Shown here: piece by piece, positions 1 through 8,971 of the stretch | Numbering within the stretch: position 1 is the first letter of the stretch | How the letters are laid out: every line of letters starts with the position of its first letter | Assembly: GCA_003599395.1 (NCBI GenBank) | Contig: QZJX01000046.1 | Span: 1-56,448, forward strand | Direction of reading: 5' to 3' | Length of the DNA stretch: 56,448 nucleotides | DNA from: Ignavibacteriales bacterium | GTDB taxonomy: Bacteria; Bacteroidota; Ignavibacteria; Ignavibacteriales; Melioribacteraceae | Program-made: the position numbers and the translations under genes | The notes under the pieces: generated by a model | Told to the model about the DNA's origin: nothing | What the model saw: the letters and a program-made list of their open reading frames with translations, nothing else | Database searches by the model: none

Positions 1-54
1 GTTTCAAGAGCTCTTGCCGGAGTTGACATTAAATTGAATGCTCAATTAGTTTAA
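1..54 (+). CDS. C-terminal end of an unidentified protein (cut by window start)
   Basis: The first 54 bases read as an open frame of 17 residues (VSRALAGVDIKLNAQLV) ending in TAA, and a strong hairpin terminator follows 22 bases later. This fits the last codons of a gene that begins before the window. Too little is present to name a family. The alternative is chance, but the stop-then-terminator spacing supports a real gene end. Confidence 0.5.
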   Translation, partial: VSRALAGVDIKLNAQLV

Positions 55-76
55 ATAATTGTATTATGTAATTATC

Positions 77-110
77 AAAAGGATTGACCGACTCGGTTAA
101 TCCTTTTTTT
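77..110 (+). terminator. Rho-independent terminator after the upstream gene
   Basis: A 14-bp arm at 77-90 pairs with 94-107 around a 3-base loop, with one G-T pair, and the right arm runs into a T tract (T7 at 104-110). This is a classic intrinsic terminator on the plus strand for the gene that ends at 54. Confidence 0.85.
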
Positions 111-227
111 ATTTCTATTAATATCAAAAGTAATTTAGAGTTTACCAGCCGTACTTAATTCGGAACTTTTTGGTTATCGAAATAGTCAATATTGCTCAAA
201 TTAAACCCAATCAAGAAAGGAATCACA

Positions 228-497
228 ATGAAATGCCCGGTTTGCAAAGATGTAAATTTGGCTATCGCAGATAGACAAGGTGTTGAGATTGATTATTGTC
301 CTGAATGTTGCGGCGTTTGGCTTGACCGAGGGGAGTTGAATAAAATCATCGAGAAAAGTATTGCCGAAGATATTACTCCTCCTCAAACACAATACGGTCA
401 GCACAATTATAGAGATGACCGATATATCGACAATTATAAATATTCAAACAAAAGAAAGCGCAAAGGACTCTTGGGTGAACTTTTTGATTTTGATTAA
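228..497 (+). CDS. TFIIB-type zinc-ribbon protein
   Basis: An 89-residue protein that opens with C-P-V-C at residues 3-6 and has C-P-E-C-C-G-V-W-L-D-R-G-E-L about 20 residues later. This is the zf-TFIIB zinc-ribbon signature of small bacterial proteins, in which two CxxC pairs bind one zinc ion. The tail is polar and basic (K-R-K-R-K) and ends in an acidic motif. The ATG at 228 is chosen because AGAAAGGA lies just upstream and the zinc ribbon starts at once; an in-frame TTG at 192 would add 12 residues with no support. The cellular role of these proteins is not known; binding to nucleic acid or protein is a guess from the fold. It stands alone, between a terminator and a convergent gene. Confidence 0.85.
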   Translation: MKCPVCKDVNLAIADRQGVEIDYCPECCGVWLDRGELNKIIEKSIAEDITPPQTQYGQHNYRDDRYIDNYKYSNKRKRKGLLGELFDFD

Positions 498-504
498 ATG
501 AAAA

Positions 505-536
505 CGGCAGAGATTAATTTTTTCTCTGCCGCTTTA
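505..536. terminator. Shared hairpin between convergent genes
   Basis: CGGCAGAGA at 505-513 pairs perfectly with TCTCTGCCG at 523-531. It sits between the stop of the plus-strand zinc-ribbon gene (497) and the stop of the minus-strand M64 gene (559). There are T-rich stretches on the plus side and an A-rich flank that becomes T-rich on the minus strand, so it probably ends both transcripts. Confidence 0.75.
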
Positions 537-558
537 TCTGCTTTCCCAATCTATTTAA

Positions 559-2025
559 TTATTCCGCGTAATGCAGAATCACATTTTTAATTGCTTCTTT
601 ACAAACATCGCAAAAAGGTTTTACTCCCTTTGAAAACATAATACAATCAAGCATTGGTCTATAAAAACCATATTGCATGTAACCGGCTCCTTCAAATGCA
701 CCAACTTTTCCGTAATATTCATTAGCTTGCAGGTGTTCAACAACTTTCTCGGTATTTGCTTTATCCTTCAGATCATAATTCTTTTCAGCGGCTTCAATTT
801 CTTCTTTTGCTGCTTTATTCTTTTTCAATTCCGTAATTTCATTGTTCAATTTGTTTCTTTCTTTTTGCCATTCGTAACCCATCAGATCAAATTCTTCTTT
901 ATTCCATGGAGTTGGAATCGGGGTAGATTCTTTAACGAGCTCTTTCCATTTCAGGTTATCTTTATCTAAAAGCGCCGTAATATTTGGTTCGGCAGGCTCT
1001 CTATCCGACTTGTAAAATTCTGAGTAAGCCACATCGGAAGTGTAGTATTCATCCGCGAGTCCGGTGAAAGAATGACCAAATTCGTGAAGAAAAATATAAT
1101 CTCGGAATTGTGTGTCGGAAGTAAACGTACAATAGAAATTATAAATACCTCCTCCGCCGTATCTTTTATGATTTGCCATTATAAAAATTGCATCAAATGG
1201 AACAATCGAGGCAACATCATAAACAGTGTGAACGGATTCGGTTAACAAGTATCTTTCAGAACCCATTGAATTAAACGTAGAGTTAAGAGTCGTCTCTTTA
1301 TAAATTTCTGCACGAGGTTCGTCACCGCCGCTATCTTCGGATGGATTTAATACACCGTAAATATTAAAATAATCGTTCATCGAGGTGTATGGTTCAAGCG
1401 AAAAGAATACTTCGGTAAAATGGTTGATGTCTTTTTCAAATTTATCAACTTCTTCTTTTGTGTAGCCGTCACCAAGAATTACAACATCAACTTTTGAATG
1501 AGGTTCGCCGCCGATATGTGATTTAATAATTTTATAATTAGAGAAATCAACTTGTAAATCACTAAAAGAATCTTCCTTGGGATCGATATTTAAACTGAAT
1601 ACATTTTTAAAACTATTATCGTCTTGTCTTTTCTCAATTGAAAAATTGACCGGTACTTTAGGAAACGGAATTAATGCGACTTCTTCAAAGCTTTTTACTT
1701 TTCCCTCAATTGCGTCTTGACTAGTTTGATACTCTTTAAAGTAGCTGTCAAAGCCTTTTGAATAGATAACCTTGTTGGTTTTTGGGTCATAAAGTTTAAG
1801 ATAGTAAGCGCCGTTGTTGAAACTGTCAATTAAATTAACTCTGCTTCCGGCCCAGCTTCCGTATTTTAATTTTTCAACCAATGAAATACTTTCCGTTTCG
1901 GCATTACCTTTATGAATGTAATCAATTCTTAAGGTTGAATCCTCGAAATACTTTTCGAAGATCTCAAAATTTTGAGCGTTGATCATCGTTAAAAAACTTA
2001 TAAAAAGGGTAATAATGATTTTCAT
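559..2025 (-). CDS. Secreted M64 family (IgA peptidase-like) zinc metallopeptidase
   Basis: A 488-residue protein with a signal peptide (about residues 1-17, cleavage after M-I-N-A-Q). Residues about 25-135 resemble the beta-rich M64 N-terminal domain. From about residue 165 comes the M64 catalytic domain, with V-V-I-L-G-D-G-Y-T at its start and the zinc motif H-E-F-G-H-S-F-T-G-L-A-D-E-Y near residue 314, an HExxH with a downstream Asp as in this family. Family members cleave proteins; the founding member cleaves immunoglobulin A, but most environmental members have unknown substrates. A charged, coiled-coil-like insert (about residues 385-430) breaks the second half. No T9SS sorting domain is present, so it may be periplasmic or leave by another route. 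The ATG at 2025 leads directly into the signal peptide. It is monocistronic between a shared terminator and rlmD. Confidence 0.87.
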   Translation of the reverse strand: MKIIITLFISFLTMINAQNFEIFEKYFEDSTLRIDYIHKGNAETESISLVEKLKYGSWAGSRVNLIDSFNNGAYYLKLYDPKTNKVIYSKGFDSYFKEYQTSQDAIEGKVKSFEEVALIPFPKVPVNFSIEKRQDDNSFKNVFSLNIDPKEDSFSDLQVDFSNYKIIKSHIGGEPHSKVDVVILGDGYTKEEVDKFEKDINHFTEVFFSLEPYTSMNDYFNIYGVLNPSEDSGGDEPRAEIYKETTLNSTFNSMGSERYLLTESVHTVYDVASIVPFDAIFIMANHKRYGGGGIYNFYCTFTSDTQFRDYIFLHEFGHSFTGLADEYYTSDVAYSEFYKSDREPAEPNITALLDKDNLKWKELVKESTPIPTPWNKEEFDLMGYEWQKERNKLNNEITELKKNKAAKEEIEAAEKNYDLKDKANTEKVVEHLQANEYYGKVGAFEGAGYMQYGFYRPMLDCIMFSKGVKPFCDVCKEAIKNVILHYAE

Positions 2026-2084
2026 TTTATCCTCACCTATATTTTATTTTTTGAAAGACACCAATAAGAACGGAATTAGCCAAT

Positions 2085-3509
2085 TTAAACTTTTACAAGT
2101 AGAGCAACATTTTCGATATGGAATGTATGTGGAAACATATCCACCGGTCGGATTTTTATTAATTTGTATCCAGATTCAACAAGCATTTTGATATCACGAG
2201 CTTGAGTTGCCGGATTGCAACTTACATAAACTATTTTCTTAGGCGAGAGTTCAATAACATCGTTAATTGTTTTGGGATTCATGCCGGCACGCGGCGGATC
2301 TGTAATTACAACATCAGGTTTCGGCAGCAATTTTTCTTCTATTATCGTCAGAAAAGACTTGTTCAAGTCAGCTAACTCAAAATGAACATTTGTTATTTTA
2401 TTTAATTCGGTGTTTGAAGCGGCATCTTTAACAGCAGCCTCAACACTTTCAAAAGCATAGACTTGCTTTACGTGAGGCGAGACAAAGATTGAAATTGTAC
2501 CAGCTCCGGAATACAAATCGTATACAATTTCATCTCCCGAAAACTCTGCAAAAGCAAGAGCCGTTTCATAAAGATTTTCAGCCTGAATAGAGTTTGTTTG
2601 GAAAAACGAATTTGGACTAATTCTGAACAAAAATTGACCGATTTTATCAAAAATTACACCGTTTCCGTGAAAAATTCGCTCAAAATCACCAACGGCAATT
2701 TGAGCTTTTTTCTCGTTAATATTATTTACAATGGTTGTGATTTTCGGTTCAATTTTAAGCAGTTCTTCGGCATATTTTGTGAACAACCGTTCATCTAATT
2801 TGGAAGTCACCAAATTAACCATCAAGTCGTCTGTGTGATGAGATTGCTTGATAACAAGGTTTCTTAAATAGCCTTCGTGAGTCTTTGTTGAGTAAATTGA
2901 TGTGCCGGTTGACTTAAAAAAGTCCCTAGTGAAATTTAGAATTTTTGTGCTGTCTTCAGACTGAAGATAACACTCGTTAATATCCAATACTTTGTCGAAC
3001 ATGCGAGGAATGTGTAATCCTAATGCAAAATTCTGATCTTTGATTTCATCTTGATTGTTGATTTCTTCCGGAAACAACCATCGCTTATCGGCAAATGAAA
3101 ACTCCATTTTATTGCGATAATAGAAGATCTTCTCAGAAAGAACGATCGTTAATATTTCAAAATCTTTCAATCCACCGATTCGTTCAAAAACATCTTTTAC
3201 CTGTTCAGCTTTGTATTTTAGCTGCACATCATATTTTAAATCCTGTTGCTTACATCCACCACAGATTCCAAAATACTTGCAACGTGCTTGGGTTCTTACT
3301 TCGGAAGGTTCTATAACTTCAATAACTTTTGATTCGGCGTAGGATTTTTTAATTCTTCGAAGCTCAACTTTTACTTTGTCCCCGGGATATGAACCATCTG
3401 CAAAAATAACATATTTTTTGTCTGAATCATCACGTATGATTTTCGCAATACCTTTACCTTCAAAAGCGTATCCGGTTATTTCCAATTCTAGAATATCGCC
3501 TTTTTTCAT
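2085..3509 (-). CDS. rlmD: 23S rRNA (uracil-5-)-methyltransferase RlmD/RumA
   Basis: A 474-residue protein with an N-terminal TRAM RNA-binding domain (about 1-60). It has the iron-sulfur cysteine pattern C-K-Y-F-G-I-C-G-G-C near 77-86, with the fourth Cys expected downstream, then a SAM-binding methyltransferase fold (Y-D-L-Y-S-G-A-G-T near 330). D-P-P-R-A-G lies near 404 and the catalytic cysteine in V-S-C-N-P-A-T near 430. These are the marks of the RumA/TrmA family, which moves a methyl group from SAM to C5 of a uridine in RNA using a cysteine nucleophile. Length is typical. Which uridine is modified cannot be told from sequence; RlmD versus RlmCD is an inference. It directly follows the methyltransferase gene with one base between stop and start, so the two are co-transcribed. 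Confidence 0.9.
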   Translation of the reverse strand: MKKGDILELEITGYAFEGKGIAKIIRDDSDKKYVIFADGSYPGDKVKVELRRIKKSYAESKVIEVIEPSEVRTQARCKYFGICGGCKQQDLKYDVQLKYKAEQVKDVFERIGGLKDFEILTIVLSEKIFYYRNKMEFSFADKRWLFPEEINNQDEIKDQNFALGLHIPRMFDKVLDINECYLQSEDSTKILNFTRDFFKSTGTSIYSTKTHEGYLRNLVIKQSHHTDDLMVNLVTSKLDERLFTKYAEELLKIEPKITTIVNNINEKKAQIAVGDFERIFHGNGVIFDKIGQFLFRISPNSFFQTNSIQAENLYETALAFAEFSGDEIVYDLYSGAGTISIFVSPHVKQVYAFESVEAAVKDAASNTELNKITNVHFELADLNKSFLTIIEEKLLPKPDVVITDPPRAGMNPKTINDVIELSPKKIVYVSCNPATQARDIKMLVESGYKLIKIRPVDMFPHTFHIENVALLVKV

Positions 3510-3510
3510 A

Positions 3511-4227
3511 TTAACGATCGTTCATAATTGCTTTTAAAATGGAAAAACCAATGAATCTATCGGCTCCTTGTTTTAGGTAAGCTTTGGATTGATGGCTGAT
3601 TTGGTTAATCAATTTTTTGTAATAACTTTTTTCATTGTCGGATAACTCTTTAAGCGATTTACTTAACATATCGAGATTTGTTGAATAATATTCGTTCAAT
3701 CTGTCAGAATGATTGATAATTTCCTGCACGTCCCATCCACGTTGAAAATAGTAGTTTTTAATGTCTTCGGTATAAAGTGGATCCAAATCAGAATCGCTGA
3801 ACATATCATTAACAAATTGCGGAACTAACTTCTCAAGCTTTACAATTTCACCAACTATTAATATCCCATCGTTTTTAATAATTCTTTTGATTTCCTTTAT
3901 AATTCTATTTCGCTTGCTTCCCGAGATGGACGCTTGAGTATAAACTACGTCGAATGTATTCTCGTTAAAATCAGTAATCTCAAAATCCATCATCTTAGGA
4001 TTTATAGATTCTATTTGATCAAGTGCTAATCTTGAATTCAAAAGCGAGTCATAATCTTCAACTATCAATTCTATTTTTGTAGCACCATTTTTAAGAAATA
4101 GTTTTACAGCAAACTCGCTGCCGGCACCAATGACAAGAATTGTTTTTCCGAGGAGATCAACATTTTCTAATGTAAAATTAAGTTGAGAGTTGCCTCCGGG
4201 GAGATGTATTTGTTCTTTTGTTTTCAT
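3511..4227 (-). CDS. Class I SAM-dependent methyltransferase, substrate unknown
   Basis: A 238-residue protein. Residues about 29-60 hold the Rossmann motif I, with I-L-V-I-G-A-G-S-E-F followed by an acidic residue at the end of the second strand (I-V-E-D-Y-D). F-D-V-V-Y-T-Q-A-S near residue 111 is the usual motif IV position. The C-terminal third is helical and charged. The fold says methyltransferase; nothing shows the substrate. It lies immediately upstream of rlmD (1-base gap), so it is translated from the same message and may also act on RNA or a translation factor, which is inference only. The start ATG at 4227 has no strong ribosome site. Confidence 0.72.
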   Translation of the reverse strand: MKTKEQIHLPGGNSQLNFTLENVDLLGKTILVIGAGSEFAVKLFLKNGATKIELIVEDYDSLLNSRLALDQIESINPKMMDFEITDFNENTFDVVYTQASISGSKRNRIIKEIKRIIKNDGILIVGEIVKLEKLVPQFVNDMFSDSDLDPLYTEDIKNYYFQRGWDVQEIINHSDRLNEYYSTNLDMLSKSLKELSDNEKSYYKKLINQISHQSKAYLKQGADRFIGFSILKAIMNDR

Positions 4228-4278
4228 TTCACAAAGATATGAAATGTTTGTGAGAGAGTTTTAGCTAGCAATAAAATA

Positions 4279-5322
4279 TTACTCTCCAAAATACTTGTAT
4301 TGTAAATCTTCCCATGATGGATTGCTGATTATGTCTATAATTCTTCGATTCAAAGGTTCTCTTAGTTTGCTTCCTTCATGAAGCGCAAAACCATAATATA
4401 CTTGTTCAAGTTCGTTTGGCAGCACCTTAACTTTTCCCGGAAGTCCATTTTTCTTAATTAGATATTTCATTATCGGAGCATCATACACAAAGGCGTCAAG
4501 ATCACCGGTTGCGATAGCCTCTAAACCTTTTGAGACGTCACTATACGATAAATAATTGATTCTTTTATCAACAAGAAAACTTTCTGCAGTCGAGCTTGGA
4601 ATAGTCCCAACGGTTGTGCTATAAAGGTCGCTCAATCCTTTAATTTTCGTTTCAAGCTTACCTACAGTTAATGCGGAAGCTATAGCCGCCGTAATGCTGG
4701 AAATAATTATAATTGCCGTAAACATCCAAATTAGAGAGATAACTCTCCCACCTATGGATTTAGGTGCTTTGTCACCGTATCCTACTGTTGTCATAGTAAC
4801 AGCAGCAAACCAAAAACTTGACCACAATCCCTTCGACTTTCCATCGCCGAATTGTTCCGGATTTTTCTTTCGTTCAAAAAACCAGGTTAGCAGTCCGACA
4901 AGAAACAGAATAATAATAAGAACACCAACCGTACTTATAAACTCAACAGAAAGCAAATTTTTTGCCAAGCTTAAAAAACCGGATTCCTCCTTTACAGCAA
5001 CGGCAATGCTCAATCCGGTAACCAGATAGGGAAGAGTAAAATCCATTTTTTCTTCGCGAGCTGCTGTAATTGTTAAAGGCGAAACAGCTATATCGACCTC
5101 TTCATTTTCAACCGCGGTTACTAATCCTTCTAAATCGTATTCTCGTACTTCATATTCGTATCCTAATTCTGATGAAATTTTTTGCCATAGATCAAATGAT
5201 AAACCTCCCCAAGCTCCGTTTTGCTTAATTACGAAGGGTTCGGCTACTTTTGTGCCTACAATAATTTTATCTTGTGCAAAGAGTGATGAAAATAAAATTA
5301 TGGATATTAAAATAATTCGCAT
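4279..5322 (-). CDS. Glutamate-receptor-like potassium channel (GluR0 type)
   Basis: A 347-residue membrane protein built like a minimal ionotropic glutamate receptor. A signal peptide (about 1-17, ending F-A-Q) is followed by the first lobe of a family-3 solute-binding domain (about 20-125) and a membrane helix (about 130-155). Next come a pore loop with the potassium filter T-V-G-Y-G-D near residue 180 and a second membrane helix (about 195-225). The second binding lobe (about 230-345) includes the D-A-F-V-Y-D-A-P segment typical of amino-acid-binding proteins. This S1-TM-P-TM-S2 order is that of bacterial GluR0-like ligand-gated potassium channels; the ligand is probably an amino acid but is not shown. 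The ATG at 5322 is preferred over one eight codons upstream because it starts the signal peptide. It is a single gene between the methyltransferase pair and the Mrp operon. Confidence 0.88.
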   Translation of the reverse strand: MRIILISIILFSSLFAQDKIIVGTKVAEPFVIKQNGAWGGLSFDLWQKISSELGYEYEVREYDLEGLVTAVENEEVDIAVSPLTITAAREEKMDFTLPYLVTGLSIAVAVKEESGFLSLAKNLLSVEFISTVGVLIIILFLVGLLTWFFERKKNPEQFGDGKSKGLWSSFWFAAVTMTTVGYGDKAPKSIGGRVISLIWMFTAIIIISSITAAIASALTVGKLETKIKGLSDLYSTTVGTIPSSTAESFLVDKRINYLSYSDVSKGLEAIATGDLDAFVYDAPIMKYLIKKNGLPGKVKVLPNELEQVYYGFALHEGSKLREPLNRRIIDIISNPSWEDLQYKYFGE

Positions 5323-5397
5323 GAAGGTCCCTATTATGTTATACAAAAGAGATGCTCGTAAAAAGCATTAGATAAACTAAATGAAGTTTGAGTTAGA

Positions 5398-7122
5398 CTA
5401 TATAATAATACTAAAAAGAAAAAACACAGCAAAGCTGAGGATTATCAACATTAATAAAAGATGAGTTGTAGCACGATGTAAATCAGGATCATAATCTCTA
5501 TCCGACTCACTTTTATCAAAAAGTATTAATGGATTGCGGCTAACTCTTATAATCTCTTTGGATACACTAAGCGTAAGCTTTTCCGTGTAATTAAATACTG
5601 CTTCAACACTATCGATAAAGATTTTCTGAATTAATCTTGCCGGTCTTCTGTAAAACCAATCGGTGTCAAGTGCAAGGGTTGGTTCTCCTTCAAGTTTTTT
5701 ACGAAGCAGCCAAAACGCAATAAACGTAAAAGTCAAAATCTGTATCGATTCAGTAAGGTGATAAATTGTATACGGTTCATAATTAACGGTGAAGGGTAAG
5801 TAATCATAAAGCAATGTCGGGTACACGCCGAATAATGTGCAGAGAATTGCAGCGAGAAGCATTCCGACGTGCATGTTAACCGGTGGTTTTGTAGGTTCGA
5901 TTTCTTCTTTTGATTTACTCCACCATGTAAAGTATGGAAGTTTTAATCCAGTGTGTAAAAATGTACCGACCGAGGCAAGTAAAAGCAGCAGCATTGCAGT
6001 ATCAAAATGTGCTTCGCCTGCAGCCGAGACAACCATTGATTTACTTATAAATCCGTTGAACAACGGGAATCCGGAAATTGAAAACGCACCGATCATATAA
6101 AGCCATAGAGTTACCGGCTGCTTTTTTGCTATTCCCCCAAGCTCTGTTAGTTTACTTCTCCCGGTTGTATGAAGTACAACACCGGCGCCCATAAACAGCA
6201 ATGCTTTATATAAAATGTGACTAAATGCGTGAGCGGTTGTTCCGTTAATTGCCATCTCGGTTCCGATACCGACACCCGCTACCATGTATCCAACCTGACT
6301 AATTATATGATACGCAAGTATTTCTCTGATGTCATTAGCAAGTACGGCATATACAACACCGTACAGTGCCATCATCACGCCGAAGAAAATCAACACTTCC
6401 CACCCGGCAAATATTTTAATAAGAATTAATACGGCAGACTTTGTTGTAAAGGCACTCAAGAAAACAGCACCCGTAACAGTAGCTTTAGGATAAGCATCTG
6501 CAAGCCAAGCATGTAACGGCGGAATAGCTGTGTTAAGCGCAACACCAACTAATATTAACCAAGAAAAAATTGAGCCATCGGGAGTAAGACTTGTTATAAT
6601 GATTGAACCGGTTGAAGAAATGTTTAAAATAATTCCGGCTAGCAATAAACTTCCACCGAAGAGATGCACAATTAAATAACGCATACCTGCATTTGCGGAT
6701 TCTTTAGTTCTTCTTGCCCAGATTAAATAAGTCGAAGCAACAGCCATCAATTCCCAAAAGACAAAGAGCGTAAAATAATCTCCGGCAAAAGTAACTCCGA
6801 GCGCACCGCCGGCATAAAGCAAAGCTGCCGATTGCTGGCCTTTTTCTTTTAAGTGATACGAATAAACTCCGCCGATTATTGCTATGATTGAAAAGATGGT
6901 TCCAAAGATTCTGTTTAACCGGTTGAACTCACCGAGGATTAATTCATAATTAAGAAAGTTTATTTTTATTACATGATCTATTGGGAAAGACCAAATAGTT
7001 ATAAGCGCCAACAGAGGGAAAAGAAGAAAACTTCCCGAGCGAATCTTCTGCGGTAGCAACGGCAAAATCAATGCACCGAATATCATATAATATGCCGGTA
7101 TGATCATCATGTTAATCGGCAT
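5398..7122 (-). CDS. Na+/H+ antiporter subunit D-like protein (NuoL/MrpD family), third copy
   Basis: A 574-residue protein with about 14 membrane helices and a conserved proton-pumping core. It has the W-E-L-M-A-V-A-S-T-Y glutamate near residue 125, P-P-L-H-A-W-L-A-D-A-Y near 213, and several lysines and histidines in later helices. Unlike the other two copies in this operon, the position before P-L-H is Asn (L-N-T-A-I-P-P) where NuoL/M/N-type subunits usually have Lys. The soluble tail (about 490-545) is longer than in MrpD. It is the last gene of the operon and overlaps the preceding 73-codon gene by 11 bases. It is probably a proton or sodium channel module of the Mrp complex. It could also be called NADH dehydrogenase subunit L-like, but no other Nuo genes are present. 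Confidence 0.85.
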   Translation of the reverse strand: MPINMMIIPAYYMIFGALILPLLPQKIRSGSFLLFPLLALITIWSFPIDHVIKINFLNYELILGEFNRLNRIFGTIFSIIAIIGGVYSYHLKEKGQQSAALLYAGGALGVTFAGDYFTLFVFWELMAVASTYLIWARRTKESANAGMRYLIVHLFGGSLLLAGIILNISSTGSIIITSLTPDGSIFSWLILVGVALNTAIPPLHAWLADAYPKATVTGAVFLSAFTTKSAVLILIKIFAGWEVLIFFGVMMALYGVVYAVLANDIREILAYHIISQVGYMVAGVGIGTEMAINGTTAHAFSHILYKALLFMGAGVVLHTTGRSKLTELGGIAKKQPVTLWLYMIGAFSISGFPLFNGFISKSMVVSAAGEAHFDTAMLLLLLASVGTFLHTGLKLPYFTWWSKSKEEIEPTKPPVNMHVGMLLAAILCTLFGVYPTLLYDYLPFTVNYEPYTIYHLTESIQILTFTFIAFWLLRKKLEGEPTLALDTDWFYRRPARLIQKIFIDSVEAVFNYTEKLTLSVSKEIIRVSRNPLILFDKSESDRDYDPDLHRATTHLLLMLIILSFAVFFLFSIII

Positions 7123-7333
7123 CGTAGTAATCTTCTTTTCTTTGAATGAATAATTTTCCCAGCCACTTTGATATATAAATTATGGCAACACAACCGACAA
7201 ATCCCCAAAGGATGTAGAATGCGGGAATGTAACTCCACCAATGTTTCTTCGGGTAATCTGCTAGTAATACAAATTCAGAAAACAGTGTTATCAAAGTAAT
7301 TACCCCCAATAATATCCAATGCCATTTTTTCAT
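7112..7333 (-). CDS. Small two-helix membrane protein of the Mrp operon
   Basis: A 73-residue protein with two predicted membrane helices (about 7-24 and 36-58), a G-W-W-like aromatic belt and a charged tail (Q-R-K-E-D-Y-Y-D-A-D). It starts at ATG 7333, one base after the stop of the upstream MrpD-like gene, and its last codons overlap the next MrpD-like gene. The tight coupling suggests an accessory subunit of the antiporter, but I do not recognise a family. Confidence 0.75.
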   Translation of the reverse strand: MKKWHWILLGVITLITLFSEFVLLADYPKKHWWSYIPAFYILWGFVGCVAIIYISKWLGKLFIQRKEDYYDAD

Positions 7334-7334
7334 C

Positions 7335-8831
7335 TTAAAATCCCCTCATAACATCGGTCGTAATGCTTACGGCGAGATCAAAGAAATTAAAAAATAGATC
7401 AGGGAACAAACCGAATAAAACCGAAAGCGTTGCCGTGATAACGATTGGTACAACCATCAGTTTGTTCGCCTCGCCATAGTTTTCCAAACCGGTTCCCTCT
7501 TTAAAATAAGCGCGATAAATAATAGGGAAGAAGTAACCCGCGTTTAACAACCCACTTAATAATAATATTGTTAATCCTATATCCATCCCGGCTTCTAAAG
7601 ATCCGATGCCTAAGAACCATTTGCTAATAAAACCATTTATTGGCGGAATGCCTGCTAAGCCAATCGAACCGATTGTGAATGCAGCCATTGTCCAGGGCAT
7701 CACTTTTGCAATTCCGTCAAGCTGACTAATGTTTTCTCTATGAAGATTCACATAAATCGCGCCGGCACAGAAGAATAACGTTATCTTCATTGTAGCATGT
7801 GTTGAAATGTGCATGATTCCACCGGTAAATCCAGATGTTGAAAGAAGAGACACACCAAGTACAATGTATGATAAATGTCCGACCGTTGAATAAGCGAGTC
7901 GCCTTTTCAAATTATCTTGTTTGAATGCAAGCAAAGATGCAAGAATTATAGTCGTCCCGGCAAACACAAATAAAATATTGTTCAAACCATATTGTTCCAT
8001 CACCTCGGGACCGAAGACAAATCCAACTACTCTAACGACACCAAATACACCGGATTTTACAACAGCAACAGCGTGAAGCAGGGCGCTAACGGGAGTCGGT
8101 GCTGCCATTGCGGCGGGAAGCCAGCTATGTAAAGGCATAATACCGGCTTTAACTCCTACTCCGGCTAAGAATAACATGAATAAAACAATCACAGCATCTT
8201 TTGATAAGTTTACATCAGAAAAGATTCCGCCTGCGGAAAAATCTAAAGTGTTTGTGTAGTGATAAGTTAATCCGGCTGCGGCAATTAGAATAACGCCTGC
8301 AGTTAATGTATAGAGCAAATACTTTCTACCCGCGGCAATTGCCTCTTTGTTTTCTTTATGAATAACAAGCGGGTAAGTTGCAATAGTCAACACTTCATAA
8401 AAAATTATAAACGTAAGTAAGTTTGCCGAAAAAGCAATTCCGATTGTAGCTGATAGACAAACTGCAAAACTTGCAAAATAGCGAGTTTGTTTTTTCTCGT
8501 CATTTCCACGCACATAACCGATTGAATAAAAGGAAGTGAATATCCAAAGCCCAGAAGCAATAATTGCAAAGAAAATCCCGAATTGATCGGCTTTGAGTGC
8601 AAGTTCAATACCTGGTGCAATTTCTAAAATATTAAATACTGCGGCTTTACCTTCCAATGCTGCGGGAAGTAATGTCAACACTAAAACAAACTTCACAACT
8701 GCTGCAAGTATTGTCCATCCTTCGCGTAAGTTGGGATTGTTTCGGCTAATAATAATCAGCGGAACCGCAAGCAGCGAAACCATCACGGCATAAAAAGGAA
8801 TTGCAGAATTATATGTAGAAATTATTTCCAT
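7335..8831 (-). CDS. Monovalent cation/H+ antiporter subunit D family protein (second copy)
   Basis: A 498-residue protein with about 14 membrane helices of the proton-conducting membrane transporter family (NuoL/M/N, MrpA/D). Key positions are Y-E-V-L-T-I-A-T-Y-P with the conserved Glu near residue 145, V-K-A-G-I-M-P-L-H-S-W-L-P with Lys and His near 225-235, and a further Lys in A-V-V-K-S-G near 260. These charged residues form the proton path in the family. It lies between mrpD and the two-helix protein and is separated from mrpD by a 140-bp gap holding a palindromic repeat. It probably replaces the N-terminal NuoL-like part of MrpA, which is otherwise missing from this operon. Confidence 0.86.
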   Translation of the reverse strand: MEIISTYNSAIPFYAVMVSLLAVPLIIISRNNPNLREGWTILAAVVKFVLVLTLLPAALEGKAAVFNILEIAPGIELALKADQFGIFFAIIASGLWIFTSFYSIGYVRGNDEKKQTRYFASFAVCLSATIGIAFSANLLTFIIFYEVLTIATYPLVIHKENKEAIAAGRKYLLYTLTAGVILIAAAGLTYHYTNTLDFSAGGIFSDVNLSKDAVIVLFMLFLAGVGVKAGIMPLHSWLPAAMAAPTPVSALLHAVAVVKSGVFGVVRVVGFVFGPEVMEQYGLNNILFVFAGTTIILASLLAFKQDNLKRRLAYSTVGHLSYIVLGVSLLSTSGFTGGIMHISTHATMKITLFFCAGAIYVNLHRENISQLDGIAKVMPWTMAAFTIGSIGLAGIPPINGFISKWFLGIGSLEAGMDIGLTILLLSGLLNAGYFFPIIYRAYFKEGTGLENYGEANKLMVVPIVITATLSVLFGLFPDLFFNFFDLAVSITTDVMRGF

Positions 8832-8851
8832 GTATTAACTATTAAGTCAGC

Positions 8852-8942
8852 GTCATTCCGAAGGAGTCGTTTTTTGACGACCGAGGAATCTCAGTTTGCT
8901 TTAAATGAGATTCTTCCCCCTACTTGTCGGGGTCAGAATGAC
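8852..8942. repeat. REP/MITE-like palindromic intergenic element
   Basis: A 91-bp stretch with outer arms GTCATTC (8852-8858) and GAATGAC (8936-8942). Inside are two hairpins: GTCGT/ACGAC at 866-881 relative to 8000, and GAATCTCA/TGAGATTC at 8886-8893 and 8906-8913. It sits in the only large gap of the antiporter operon and has no open frame. The layout is that of a dispersed extragenic palindrome. It may also attenuate or stabilise the operon RNA. A second copy is not visible in this window. Confidence 0.7.
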
Positions 8943-8971
8943 ACTTTTTGTTTATTCCTTCTTTGTATTCA

